From NCBI RefSeq assembly GCF_041146795.1, contig NC_135168.1, positions 14,126,131 through 14,190,130 of the forward strand: a stretch of DNA of 64,000 nucleotides, written 5' to 3'. The DNA is from Maylandia zebra (taxonomy: Eukaryota > Chordata > Actinopteri > Cichliformes > Cichlidae). Positions 1 to 13,300 of this stretch are shown here, piece after piece. The position numbers and the translations under genes are program-made. The number at the start of each line of letters is the position of its first letter. Positions within the stretch are counted from its first letter, which is position 1. Under the pieces are notes generated by a model. The model made no database searches and was not told the origin of the DNA. It saw nothing but the letters and a program-made list of their open reading frames with translations.

Positions 1-61
1 AAACACGTGGCTGGGCCTGGACCCAAAGGAGTGTTTGTTAAAGCCTGCAGTAAGTAAGCCT

Positions 62-350
62 GTGTCACGGTCTGGCTGGCAGACCGTGGGGATGTGGGGA
101 AAGAGGACCCAGGCGCAGAGCTCTGTGTGCAAACAGTGTGTTTATTTACATTGAGAGCTGTAAACACAATAAATCCCAGTTGCTCCCTCGACTCCCGTGT
201 GTGCTCGTGCTCCCTGCTGTTGTGTTCTCGCACACCCCGTGCATGCTGCCGTTCTGGTCCACTCTTCCACCTGCTGGAAAACCACAGAAACAGCCATCAA
301 CACCAAACCCCGGCAGGCATACACAAACTGCACCATCATAGACTAACACA
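62..350 (-). repeat. possible LTR-like dispersed repeat
   Basis: Read on the minus strand, this stretch has an AATAAA signal near 150 followed by a downstream end at ACCGTGACA (plus TGTCACGG at 62). That layout resembles the solo LTR at 21517-21782, which ends in CCGTTACA. I could not find a target duplication or a clear start, so the LTR reading is a guess. No coding region is visible. Confidence 0.25.
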
Positions 351-394
351 CACTAACTTGGGAGGGCAACGCAATGAGCTTCAACACTCTCTTA

Positions 395-1580
395 CAGTTT
401 TTTCTGAATGCTTAAACCCTAACTGTGATTCCTGTAGCACAATTTCTAAAACCACTTTGCAAAACTGTAGGCACAATTCACTGCACAACACTCAATTACC
501 AAATTTCCAACACACTCCTAGCAAAAGTATACACATGTATGGCTATCATTAACACTAATTTGCCAACTGTCTGGCACACTTTCACATGTGAAAACTTTTT
601 TAGATAATTAGTTTACTTTGCAATCAGCCTAAGCACTATAATACAGGTAAGCTGTGTGTGCGGAGTACAATGGAGGGAGCAGAAAGAGTGAGAAGTAGAG
701 GAGGCCGAGGAAGAGGACGTGGAGGTGAAGAAGTAGGATGAAGAGGACGACAAGGACAAGGAGGAGCAAGAGGAAGACGAGGAGGGGGGAGAGGAAGATG
801 AAGAGGGGGGAGAGGAAGGGTAGGAAGAGTAAGAAATAGAATTGCTGATGACATCAGAGCTACAATAGTGGACCATGTAATCAACCGTGGAATGACCCTG
901 AGGGTAGCTGGCCAACGGGTCCAGCCTAACTCGAGCCGCTACACTGTAGCAAGTACCATAAGGACATCTTGAAATGAGAATCGGTTAGTACAGTCACTTC
1001 GCACAAAGATTTGTAGCACTGCCGTATGCCAATGAGAAACACACCAATACCATTGATGTAAAAATACTGAAATTGTTACTTTACAGAATTGCTAGATGAC
1101 CAGATGCTGGGGGCAGAGGAAGCATGTTCACTGCAGACCAAGTAACCCATATAGTCATTATGGCGATTGCAAATAATCCTATACTTGGAAATAAACACTT
1201 GTGTTTGTTTTGATCTGTTTGAATAAACACCAGTACTTGGAGTTTGGATCCCTCTATGCTTATGGATCTATGACAGAAGTATGAGCTCAAACTGACATAG
1301 CCTACCTTGTGCACAGGGAAGGCAAAAGCCAGATGTGTTTTGTATTCATACCATCAGTGTGCAGTTGGCGCATTGTGTGCTTAGTAGATGATGGCTTGTG
1401 TGTACTGTTTGATACGGAAACACCATTTTTACGAAGGTGTGAAGAGTTAATCTAGCTGTGTTTTGCAAGAGAACTACAATGTTTTGATTATTGGGTGACA
1501 GGTTTTCTTATTTGTGTGAAGAGTTTTGCAAAATTAGCCAATAGTTACAATAAATGTGCTTAAGCAATCAGAAAAAACTG
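395..1580 (+). mobile_element. internally deleted IS630/mariner-type DNA transposon
   Basis: Both ends carry the same inverted repeat: CAGTTTTTTCTGAATGCTTA at 395 and its near-perfect reverse complement ending at 1580. TA dinucleotides flank it at 393-394 and 1581-1582, the target duplication expected of the IS630-Tc1-mariner superfamily. Inside, 700-830 encodes an RG-rich stretch and 832-973 encodes a helix-turn-helix segment of the transposase N-terminus (IRATIVDHVINRGMT, then VQPNSSRYTVAS). The reading frame stops there and no DDE catalytic domain follows, so the copy is non-autonomous. The rest of the interior (980-1550) is AT-rich with no gene. Confidence 0.8.
700..973 (+). pseudogene. 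transposase N-terminal fragment (RG-rich plus HTH)
   Basis: The plus strand reads an Arg/Gly-rich tract with in-frame breaks and then a DNA-binding helix-turn-helix (DDIRATIVDHVINRGMT...RVQPNSSRYTVASTIRT) before a TGA at about 973. Fish IS630-like transposases have this same RG-rich lead followed by an HTH. The catalytic DDE half is missing. Minus-strand Ser/Pro-rich frames across the same bases are shadows of the purine-rich strand. Confidence 0.65.
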
Positions 1581-1582
1581 TA

Positions 1583-3100
1583 ATATCTTTGTGAAAAGCA
1601 CATTGATGTGAAAATCATGAGAGTCAGAGGCCCTACAACACGATTAAAGATTCATTCAAAAGAAAATCACAAGTTATTATCATCTTCAGAACATTTCATT
1701 AAACATTAGAGACAGACTGCTGTGTACATCTCATCTCTATCCAAACAACCTACAGTCCACAAACACATCATGAACCAGTGCTCTGGGCTGTGGTCTGTCC
1801 CTAGTTACATGGATCAGCTGGTTCCCTGGAGGTGACTGCTGCTGTGGTTTGGAGCGGATGAATAAACCTGAACTGAATCAGGTGTCCAGTTACTTTTGGT
1901 CCCTTTAAACCAGGCTGTCACATGTTCAGGATGTGAAACTCCTCCTCCTCCGTAAAAACGGGTGTGGGTCTCAATCAGCCAAGGTTTTGGGTGAACCCAT
2001 TGTGAGATCTAGCCCCACGCTATCATGTGATTTCCTGTGATCAAATGTCCCAGGATGTGAGTGGGCGTTAAGACGTCCATGTCCCTCATCAAGCAACTTA
2101 AAGAAGTCCAGACGCTTTTCTTTCCAAGCTCCTTCAACAACATCATTCATAGAACAGCTTCCAGCTTCTTTTGCTCGGCTACAGTTTGGATGGATTTGCA
2201 TTTAAAGATGCAACAAGACTAAAATGGTTAGGGTCAGGAGGTCAAAGGTCAGAGCTCCTGTGGGTCTGAGGGCGGCCTCACGCTGGAGAAGGATGAAGGA
2301 GTCTGACCTGAGCCAGTGTTTGACATGAACACATCAGCACTGCTGTCAGTGAGCCTAACGACAGCCGTTAGCATCATTTCAGTGTTTCAGTCATAAAAAC
2401 ACTTCCTGTCTCTGTGGTGGTTACAGTGACATCATGCAGTTTGTGCTTTGACCTCCAGAGGGCGACAAATCAGCACAGACAGAGAGCTCCATTCAAACTT
2501 TGCTGCCATCAGGAATAATTCTTCAAATATAATCATCAGTGTTTGAGCAGTTATGATATCAGGGACAATCTAGACATGTGTGACAATACTGAACATGTCA
2601 CATGACACACCTCAAACATCATGTGATCCACTCTCAGTCTGCACTTTCATTCATGACTTCAACAGGTTGAAATGAGCTTTGAAGAAACATTCAGTGAAAT
2701 AAATCTTTCATGGATTCATGTGAGCAGCAGATGAACTTTGTACCAACAACATCTTCAATAACAGAGTCTGAATGAAGCTCAGGTGTTGATGCTGCTCACT
2801 GATTGGACGCTTGGTTTCAGCTCTGCTCTCAGTCTTTACTGCACAGGTGAAGGTAGAAAGTGTGACTGGATCTATAGACTGGAAACAGAGAAACATGCTG
2901 AACATTTGAAGCTTTGCAGCAGAAATGTTCATGTTACAAATACAGCAGAGCTGATCTGGGATCAGTGTGTTCACACCTGCAGCTACAACAAGGTTTCATG
3001 TCTCCACACGTCAGCATGTGAACTTTACTCTGACTCAGTCTGAGCAGTCAGACGGCATATTTTTAAAGTTAACACATCAGCACACACAGAGCTGAGCCCC
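1583..3100. other. upstream region without recognised gene
   Basis: No coding exon could be supported here. Bases 2397-2661 have a near-identical inverted copy at about 48050-48320, so this upstream DNA belongs to a duplicated segment rather than unique sequence. Bases 2780-3040 contain a short open frame without family resemblance. Confidence 0.5.
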
Positions 3101-3219
3101 TCCCACCTGTGCTGAGTTTCAGGTGGAGTCCCGCCTCCTTCCAGGAAGCAGCTCACCTGTGTGTCCGTGTTTAGTGTCCAGGTGTGGAGTGGAGCTTGTT
3201 GTTGGTGTGTGAAGAAACT
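3100..3219 (+). promoter_or_regulatory. NLR gene core promoter and non-coding first exon
   Basis: GC-rich boxes (CCCCTCCCACC near 3095-3110, CCCGCCTCC near 3131) precede a likely untranslated first exon that ends at a strong splice donor, AACT|GTAAGT, with GT at 3220-3221. The next exon begins at 4188 and carries the start codon. The transcription start is not determined. The intron just downstream (about 3346-3440) is duplicated in inverted orientation near 47640-47735. Confidence 0.45.
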
Positions 3220-4224
3220 GTAAGTTTGCTTTGTTTCCTCCTTTAACAGTTTGTCTTTAGGAACTTTACTGTTTGTTCAGCTCGTGTTTGATTTCTTCAC
3301 ACAACAAACTGTGTGTGTTTTTATTTCCGGTCTCTCCATTAAAGTCAGTGTGTAATGTTTCCTGGCTAACATCAGCTGTGTGCAGCTTAGTTCAGCACAA
3401 ATCTGCCGCTCCATAGTTCACGGTAACGGACTCACAGCTGGACCAACGAGGCCGAGTGTGTCCGCCACTCTGAGCTACGTTCGTGTTTGTGTACTTGTAG
3501 TTTGTACTTTGAGTTCACTCAGAGCCCACAGAGGACGCAGCGTACGTGATGACGTCACAGCCCTTTACCTCCTTTACTGTCACTGTGATTAATATTTACA
3601 CACGAGACACCTGCAGAGCTCTGACGCTAAGCTAGCACACAGCATGCTAACACTAAGCTAAAGCTAAGCTAACACTAAGCTAACACTAAGAGTTCTTACA
3701 GACACGAGTTAAAAAGCTGCTTTTAGTTTGTGATCAGAGTCCAGGACTGAGAGCAGCAGCAGAGCTGATGGATGATGAATTACTGGATGGAAGAAGCTTC
3801 TCATTAGCAGTGAATCAGTGTGTGTGCAGTTCTCTGCAAACTCAGCAGCAAGAATTAGTGTGAAGCTTTAACTCTGCTGATCCTCTTTGAATCCTGGATC
3901 AGCTGAAATGTTTAAAATGTTGTTCACACGTGTTGGACTGACTGAAGCTTCCAGTCACAGTGAATCAGTGTGTGTCAGTGAATGCATCGTGTGTGCTTCA
4001 GGCTCCATCTAGTGGACTGATAGCAGAGCAGCTGATGGCAGCTTCCTCTGCCTCACACTGCTGTCTGACTGCATCCAGCTGACACTGAGATGAAGCAGGA
4101 AAGAAGCAGCTGATATTTGGACAGCACACATGATGAAAGGAGGATTTCAGCTGATGTGCACATGAATGATTTGTGTTTCCTCTGCAGGTAGAAAGTGTGT
4201 GTGAGCTGATGTGAATTGAGCAGC

Positions 4225-4313
4225 ATGGATCAGTGTGAGGACAGAGAGGAGGGAGCCCCTCCCTCTAAAAGCACTCTGTGTGGGGAACATGAGAGTCAGA
4301 CCAAAGCTCAGAG
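4225..4313 (+). CDS. NLR coding exon 1 (start codon)
   Basis: The acceptor CTCTGCAG ends at 4187 and about 37 untranslated bases precede the ATG at 4225. The exon encodes [20 protein letters not shown] and nine further codons, and ends with GT at 4314 in phase 2. This acidic N-terminus is typical of fish NLR-C proteins. Confidence 0.8.
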
Positions 4314-7300
4314 GTGAGATGACCATCTCTAACTGTCCATGACTCTTCTCCATGTCACAGCTCAGCACTCACATCACTGCTCCATCATTATTCACAGGAA
4401 GAAACAAGGAACTAAACGTAAACATGAACCTGAAGCCAGCTCTGTGTCCTTAAGGAGTGACTGGTCTAAAGGTGGCCTCATTGATTTTAAAGTCCAGCCT
4501 GTGTCTGCTGCAGAGAGGTGAGCTGTTAGCAACATGAACTCTTTGATTAAACTGCTCGATGTTGTTGGATATAAACTACAAACACGTCGTTCCCTCAGTC
4601 CCATTTAAACTGTCTTTTAAAACAAGCCTTTGGTTTCTAAACAACTGAAAACCCACTTCAGCAAACAGGAAGTGATCAGAGCGTCCGTCCACTTCCTGTC
4701 AGGCCCTGCAAACATTTCATATTGAAGAAAAGTCGTTGATATCTCACATTTTTACTCCACCACATTCAACCATTTTGACATTTTACAGCATGAAACTCTT
4801 GTCACATGACTCCTGTTATGTTATAGAGTCATGTGACCACCAGGGAGGGATTTGTATGGATGAAACACATTCAAATCAATCTGATTCATCAATGGAAACA
4901 TTTTTGGTGTAAATGCAGCAACACTGAAAACGCTGAAGATAAAAACACAACAGATGAAATATGAACAAATCGAGGCTTTGAATACACGTGTGTGTGTTTG
5001 AGACACAGAGATAAATGGATTGTGTGTCTGTCCTATTGCTGCGTGAGGGTTTTATTGTAGATTTTGTGCGTGTACACTTTTGACCACGAAGGTGTTGAAA
5101 GGGCGTAAAACAGTTGGAGGCACCAGAGTGAACACTAGTGCTGTCAGTAGATTAAAACATGACTAATTAATGACACAATCTTCTGTCATTAATCCTGATT
5201 AATCACAATTACTTGATCAATAGCTGCAGTTACATTTTTCCAACTTTATATTTAAGCCTGTAACAGACGTTTACACCATATAATGAAGTCAATGCAGAAT
5301 AAACACAAAGAATGTTAAACGCTTCAATTCAAAGAGACTTTGAATAGTTTTCAGTCTTTAACTCAGCTTCTCTGCTGTAAATACAACTTTGTAACAAACA
5401 TATATACTAAAAGCTAAGTGTGCACTAATATATAATAATATATAATCTATATTACTGCTGTTAATGAAAATGTTTAATCAGACTCATCACAGGGTTACTG
5501 TGGATTAATTTGGATTAATCACCATTTAACATCATTTTTAATGTAAACGAATCAAAGTTCATTTCATGAGCAAACAGACTCGAGAGAAAAGGGCAAATTT
5601 ACACACTTAACATGTTTATTGAACATGTAAACATTGATTAACCTCCTGAATGAGCCGACCCCCCCAGGGACAGTCCTGCATGCTAATGATGGGCTCTGCT
5701 CTGTACCTGCAGGATTCTGTCAGCCACAAACTCCTCAGCTGATCCTGAATCTGAGCCCATCTGTCAAACAATCATTTTCTTCACAGGTCTGTGGAGGTGG
5801 CACTGATCCTGCAGCAGTCTAACACTCTCTGTCACTCTTCTTCAAGTCTTTGACATGAGGAACCAAAACTATGTTATTAACAACACTAACAGGTCTGCAG
5901 TTTGTCCACTTGGCAGTTGTGTCATCAGTGCTTTGCATCGTTGTGATATTTTAAGCTGGAAGTGCTTCGGTGAAAAGAAAATTCCTTCTGTCACGATGTG
6001 CAGAATCCTTCATGTTGGTCGGCTGGTCCGTCTTGTTATTTTTTTAATACTCAAACTTTCCATCGGGAGGTCAGTGTGTGTTTGTCATCTTCCATGTTGA
6101 GCTGATTGGTTCAGCTGCCGTCACTAACAGATGTGCTGCACATCTGCACGTGTGCAAAGGTAACTCTACTCGGACAAACTGCTCGAAGTGCGTTGATAGA
6201 AACATTTCAGGGATTTTGAGTCGTTCTGCTCTCCAGATGTGTCGTGTTAAAGGTTTTTATCATGTTAATCATGATAACAGATGAACCCCTAACCCTACAT
6301 GTTAATTTTGACAGCACTGGTAAATCCTTTTTAATGTTCTTCTGTCAGATCATTGATTAGACTCGACTCCAAATACGAGACTCGGAAAACTCAAATGAAA
6401 ACTCAAATCAAAGCAATGAGAAAAGGACTTCTTGTGTTAGAATGAAAACATATGGAAGTGGTCAGGTTTCAAACACTCGTTGAATCTACTGCACAGTTAC
6501 ATTCAGGGACCTTTGGCCTCCTGAGAGCATTAGTTGATGGTTCATCACAGTTTTCTCAAAGTTTCCTCTGAGCTTCTGCAGCATCATCACTTCCATCACT
6601 GATGAAAGAAAGTTCATAGAAAACAGAAAATATATCTTCAGAATCTGAGAGTCTAAAACTTGACAGACTTGATTCAGATGAAGTTATTTGAGCAGAAACT
6701 CCTGGATCGTTATCCTGTGTTGATCTAATCCTTCATGGTTCCTCCACAGAGTGGAGCAGCAGAGCTCAGAGGTTCCCAGTGGTCAGTCTGCCCAGCAGCA
6801 TCAAACACAGCTGGACTCCATATTTATGGTCTGTACATGTACAACAACTACTTTATTATTAATAATAATGCATTTATTTATAGGTCCCTTTCAGAACACC
6901 AAGGACTCTGTGGACTAAATGACCAAAAGAAACAAACTTTGAAATCAGACGGTGCAAATGTGATCACAGGGAAACGTTTTAAACATCGAGGCTTTAAACA
7001 AAAACCAAAGTGAAACAGTTTGTAGTCGAGATCAGTGGGAATGAAGCTGAATAACTGTTTCTTCAATAACTTTGATCTCTTAAAAAAGAAAAACTAGCTG
7101 AAAGTCTGGCTGCTCTTATGAAAAGTACAGAGAAATTATGGGTCGCTCAACACTTGTGCACAATATAAGAGTTTAAATAAATCTGAAGAATAACTCAAAA
7201 TCCTACAATCATACTGATAAAGTCATCTACAGCTAACTATCCAAGTGGATTTGTTTAAGACAGCTCCATCTGCTGGTGGCGCTCTGCAGGTGCATGAAAG

Positions 7301-10300
7301 GGGCGTGTTTATATTGAAAGTAGTAGAGAAAGTAAACCCCACGGGAAGGAGGAGGACTCTCAGTGGCTTCCAGCTCATATTCAGACATTTGACTTCTCAC
7401 TGAAAGCAGCAAGTTTGAGTGTCTGTACCTTAGTTAGAAGAGATAACATGGTCATAGTAATTAGAGTTGATTGAGCAATGCTGTCCTTATAATGTAGTTT
7501 ATGATTTTTATACATCTTTTTATGGACAAGTCCAGTTTTTCTGTAGAGCCTCTCAAGTTGGTGACAGCAGCAGTGGAAGTTCACGTGTAAACCAGAGCAG
7601 CAAATCAGGTCCAAATGTGTTGTTCACAGTGAGTGGGATCATCATTGGCTGCTATGTTAACCTCCTGCAGCAGGATGTCTTTGGTCAGAGAATGGATAGA
7701 TCACGAAGTCATTGTTGAGTTTAGGGAGACAGTAGACAGTTGGAGGAGGTTCAGCCAGTTGACACACAGTAGATAAAATAACTGAAGGCAGGAGCAGACA
7801 CCTGTATGACTTTCCACCTCTCACATAGATTATTGTCCCTGGGCAGCGCCACAGGGCTGGTAGATGTAAACAAAGCTGGAGGAGAGGATTTATTCATCTG
7901 AGAAAAGTCACAGAGTTGTGTCTTGATGCTCAATCATCCAGGTACGTAAATCCCAAAAAGCTTGATTCTGTTCATCTGGATGTTTTCAGTGGGAGAAACG
8001 TTTCATCATCATCAGGTGACTTCTTCAGTCTCAGCTGACTGCAGGTTTCAATCTCATAAACAGGACATTTGTATGACTGAAACCAGCCCACTGAAGGAAC
8101 AATGGGCTGGGAGGTCAGTTCATTGATCATTGGTACGCATATTGTCAGGACCATTGATCAATGGTTGTTGATCAATGGTCATGAGTCCAGTTCACAGAGA
8201 GCTGGGGAATGGCTGCAATCACAGCATGTAAGATGGTGACAGTTGTACCCTTAGGCCCCTCCTCCATTCAGAGATGGTCTTTCCTTTTCACATAAATGGC
8301 CTCCTTGACTCCGCCCTCAAACCAGCGTTCACATTTACTCAGGACCTTCTTGATGTGAAGTTCTTCTGCTTCGCTGGCTGCTGTGTCTGTGGGGATGGTG
8401 TTTGTTCTGTGTTGTAGTGTCCTGATGACGCCCAGTTTGTGCCCCAGTGGATGATGAGAGTCAAACCTTAAATACTGATCTGTATGCGTAAACAGAGTGA
8501 ACCTTTAAGACCAGTTGTCTGTACGATCAACTCAGTCACCTGAAACATCTCCAAGTTTCTGGCTTTGATCATCAACCTGTTGGTAGTTCAGCTCTGAACA
8601 CCAGTGAAATGTTTCTCCCACTGAAATCGCTGCATTCATATGAACAGCATCAACGTTTTGGGATCATGGAGTTGTGGAGAAAGTCTCAGTTAATCAGATA
8701 AAGTCAAACCTATAATTGGTAAAGAGTTCGTGGATGATATGCCCCTTGATCGTAAAGAAGTGGATGTTGTGTGGACTAAAGTTCAGAGTGGTGGGTCATT
8801 CATAAATATTCTGTTCCAGCTGCTGGAGGACAACATCATCACTTTTGTGAAGAACGAGCTGAAGAAGATCCAGAAGGCTCTGAATCCAAATAAGCCCCAG
8901 TGCTTGGAGTTTCAGAGGGAGGATGATGAGCAGAGGAGAAACAGCAGAGAGGCATTTGTGAAGATCACAGTGGACTTCCTGAGGAGAATGAAGCAGGAGG
9001 AGCTGGCTGACCGTCTGCAGAGACGTAAGAGGATTTATCTAACGATTTAAGCTGCTGGATAAATGAGAGACTTGTGACACCAGTGTGTTCAGTCATTTCT
9101 CAGTGGGTCAGAAATTGTCATCAGCATTTTGTAAAATATGATTGTTAAAGTTGTATTTTTATTATTATTATTCAGAACTTCCAGCTGCAGTTTGTCATCG
9201 TAACCTTAAGTCTAAGCTGAAGAAGAAGTTCCAGTGTGTGTTTGAGGGCATCGCTAAAGCAGGAAACCCAACCCTCCTGAATCAGATCTACACAGAGCTC
9301 TACATCACAGAGGGAGGGACTGCAGAGGTCAATGATGAACATGAGGTCAGACAGATTGAAACAGCATCCAGGAAACCAGACAGACCAGAAACAACCATCA
9401 GACAAGAAGACATCTTTAAAGCCTCACCTGGAAGAGATGAACCAATCAGAACAGTGCTGACAAAGGGAGTGGCTGGCATTGGGAAAACAGTCTTAACACA
9501 GAAATACAGCCTGGACTGGGCTGAAGACAAAGCCAACCAGGACATCCAGTTCATATTTCCATTCACTTTCAGAGAGCTGAATGTGCTGAAAGAGGAAAAG
9601 TTCAGCTTGGTGGGACTTGTTCATCACTTCTTTACTGAAACCAAAGAAGCAGGAATCTGCAGCTTTGAAGACTTCCAGGTTGTGTTCATCTTTGATGGTC
9701 TGGATGAGTGTCGACTTCCTCTGGACTTCCACAAAACTACAATCCTAACTGACCCTAGAAAGTCCACCTCAGTGGATGTGCTGCTGATAAACCTCATCAG
9801 GGGGAAACTGCTTCCCTCTGCTCGCCTCTGGATAACCACACGACCTGCAGCAGCCAATCAGATCCCTCCTGACTGTGTTGGCATGGTGACAGAGGTCAGA
9901 GGGTTCACTGACCCACAGAAGGAGGAGTACTTCAGGAAGAGATTCAGAGATGAGGAGCAGGCCAGCAGGATCATCTCCCACATCAAGACATCACAAAGCC
10001 TCCACATCATGTGTCACATCCCAGTCTTCTGCTGGATCACTGCTACAGTTCTGGAGGATGTGCTGGAAACCAGAGAGGGAGGACAGCTGCCCAAGACCCT
10101 GACTGAGATGTACATCCACTTCCTGGTGGTTCAGGCCAAAGTGAAGAAGGTCAAGTATGATGGAGGAGCTGAGACAGATCCACACTGGAGTCCAGAGAGC
10201 AGGAAGATGATGGAGTCTCTGGGAAAACTGGCTTTTGATCAGCTGCAGAAAGGAAACCTGATCTTCTATGAATCAGACCTGACAGAGTGTGGCATCGATA

Positions 10301-13300
10301 TCAGAGCAGCCTCAGTGTACTCAGGAGTGTTCACACAGATCTTTAAAGAGGAGAGAGGACTGTACCAGGACAAGGTGTTCTGCTTCATCCATCTGAGTGT
10401 TCAGGAGTTTCTGGCTGCTCTTCATGTCCATCGGACCTTCATCAACTCTGGACTCAATCTGCTGGAACAACAGCAAACAACCTCCAAGCGGTCTAGTTTT
10501 TTTAGAAAAAAAGAGTCTCTCCACCAGAGTGCTGTGGATAAGGCCTTGCAGAGTCCAAATGGACACCTGGACTTGTTCCTCCGCTTCCTCCTGGGTCTTT
10601 CACTGCAGACTAATCAGAGTCTCCTACGAGGTCTGCTGACACAGACAGGAAGCAGCTCACTGACCAATAAGAAAACAGTCCAGTACATCAAGGAGAAGCT
10701 CAGTGAGGATCTGTCTGCAGAGAAAAGCATCAATCTGATCCACTGTCTGAATGAACTGAATGATCGTTCTCTAGTGGAGGAGATCCAACAGTCCCTGAGA
10801 TCAGGACGTCTCTCCACAGATAAACTGTCTCCTGCTCAGTGGTCAGCTCTGGTCTTCATCTTCCTGTCATCAGAAGAAGATCTGGATGTGTTTGACCTGA
10901 AGAAATACTCTGCTTCAGAGGAGGCTCTTCTGAGGCTGCTGCCAGTGGTCAAAGCCTCCAACAAAGCTCTGTGAGTACATGTGTGATCATAGCTTTAGCT
11001 TTTAAATGTTTATTCTAGTTAACACAGATCAGGTGGAACAACTCAAATAAAATATCAAAAATATTAAGTGGTCATCGGTACTCAGTTTGTTCAATACTGA
11101 ATACAATGGAGCACAAATTGTCCACGTTTCTGAAATATTTCTGGGTGTAACTGTCACCAAAGTGCAATTTAGACCTGGCCTGTGGTTGTTATCTAAGTGA
11201 TAATCATCAATTCTACTAAAACAAATACAAAATAAAGAAATTTGACACATTCTGTTGATATCAAAAGCACACTGAACAATTCAGTGTTGTTTTACTGCTG
11301 TTCTCTCTTCACTTCTTCTCCTCTGATTCTCTCCACATGTTGCTCTGCATCAGTGCTCAGTTTCCTGACAAAACAAGATGAAATATTGCTAAATATAATA
11401 GTATCTCATTACACTTCAACATAAGTGTTTTATTTTTGTAATTGTTTATCTGTTATTTTTCAGACTGAGTCACTGTGACCTGTCAGAGAGAAGCTGTGAA
11501 GCTCTGGCCTCAGGTCTCAGCTCTCAGACCTCTAATCTGAGACAGCTGGACCTGAGTAACAATAACCTGAAGGATTCAGGCGTGAAGCTTCTGTCTGAAG
11601 GACTGAAGAGTCCACACTGTACACTGGAAACTCTCAGGTGAGATCAAGCATTTTTCTTTCATCAACTGACAGAATTAGCAGATTAATAATAAGGCAGTCC
11701 TCTAATAAGAGGAGAAGTGGAGGTGTTTTGAAGGGCAACATACTCTTATGTTAACAAGACAGGAAGTAGTTCCTGGGAACTGCTTCCTTTGTTATTGTCT
11801 AAGTAGAAACATGATGGTGAAACAGTGATGAGTTTGCAGAGGTGGATCCACACAACACAACAATGCTGTCGCGTGCTGAAAGCAGACTTCTCACAGATTC
11901 TGAGGCTGCAGGTTTCATCACTGTCCAACCAAAATTCACTGAACCAGCGGTAAATGAACGTCCAAAACGACGCTTCATGTTTAAAAAACAGATGATCAGG
12001 GGGATTTGTGTTTACATCTTTTTTGTGTGATCTGTTCACCTGCTGTTTTAGCTGTTTGGTGGTTGTTGAGATGGTTTTGTGAACTTTTAGCTGAGATCCT
12101 GACGTTTCTGTAGATACCACACATGTCTAATTACTTTGTACAGCATGAATGGCCATAACAAGGTTTTTAACAGTAAGAAAAGTTGTAAAACTTCAGAAAA
12201 TATAGTTAAAAGTCCAAAACCTTCTACGTCTGGTGGCTTGTGGTAAGGAGCAGATCAAACGAGTAAAGAATTACGTTATAATTATAAATGGCTTCAACAG
12301 CACATTCAGGTCTGTGAGACTCATTCAGACACTGAGCCGTGGCTCTGTGCTACATGCACATATTTCTGCATCTCTGCCATTCAGACACACTTTATATATA
12401 GTTTATTTTATGTAGGATTCAATACTGAACTGTACATTTAGTCTTTTTAAAGGCAGCAAGTTTTATTCAGTGTTTTCATAAAAGCCTTATTTCTATCCAT
12501 TTACTGCTATTAGGAAGAACACGTGAGGTTTAAGACCTGGACCAGTTTGAAACCTTTTGTCCTCCACAATGGAAAATGGGTGGAAATAAAAATGGGTCTC
12601 ACTTTAGCCAGCTCCTAATTTTATCAGTTCTACTCTCAGCGTCTCCTGTATATCTCCTGTATAAATGTTGCACTCAGCTTTGTGGTCTCCAATATCACTG
12701 AAATGCAGCCAGATGCTGCTCATTTTGCCTTTTCACTCTTTCCTGACACGCTTGCATTTCAGTACAGCTCCCATTTCTCTGTGTACTGGTCTCTACCACT
12801 ACCCTTGCTGTCTATGGGACATTTCCTCTTTCACATAATGGTATGATCCCAGTCTGTCTCTGAAAGTGTTTGGCCACATGGTTTGCTCATCAGAATAACA
12901 TCTCAGCCGTGCTCACATTGATTATCAGCAAGCCTGAAAATTCATCAATATTTGACATATGAAATTATCTCAAGGGCTGGATTTGGCCCACGGGCCATAT
13001 GTTTGACACCCCTGGTTTACACAGTTTGGTATTCAATGTACAAGTGAGTTAGCTCTCAGCTAACTAGCAGACAAGCTAACTGCTGGGACTGCGTCTTTCT
13101 AACAAGAGCGTCAGACACTCAGACTGGTTTCCTTTGTGGATGATGATGTGTTCTCACACTGATCCTTCATGCTGATGCTGCCATCCACCCACTGCTCCTG
13201 GATTCCTCATCATCATCTCCATCAGCCCTCACAATACGCCACCTTCTTCAGCTTCATGTTCAGCAGCCTGGATGGACAGTAATTCTTTCCATGGGTTATG

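Noticed and set aside
613..915. Serine- and proline-rich proteins on the minus strand
   Set aside because: They are the complement of a purine-rich, RG-coding plus-strand tract within a transposon.
9300..10817. Several minus-strand frames of 60-90 codons
   Set aside because: They are antisense shadows of the FISNA-NACHT exon.
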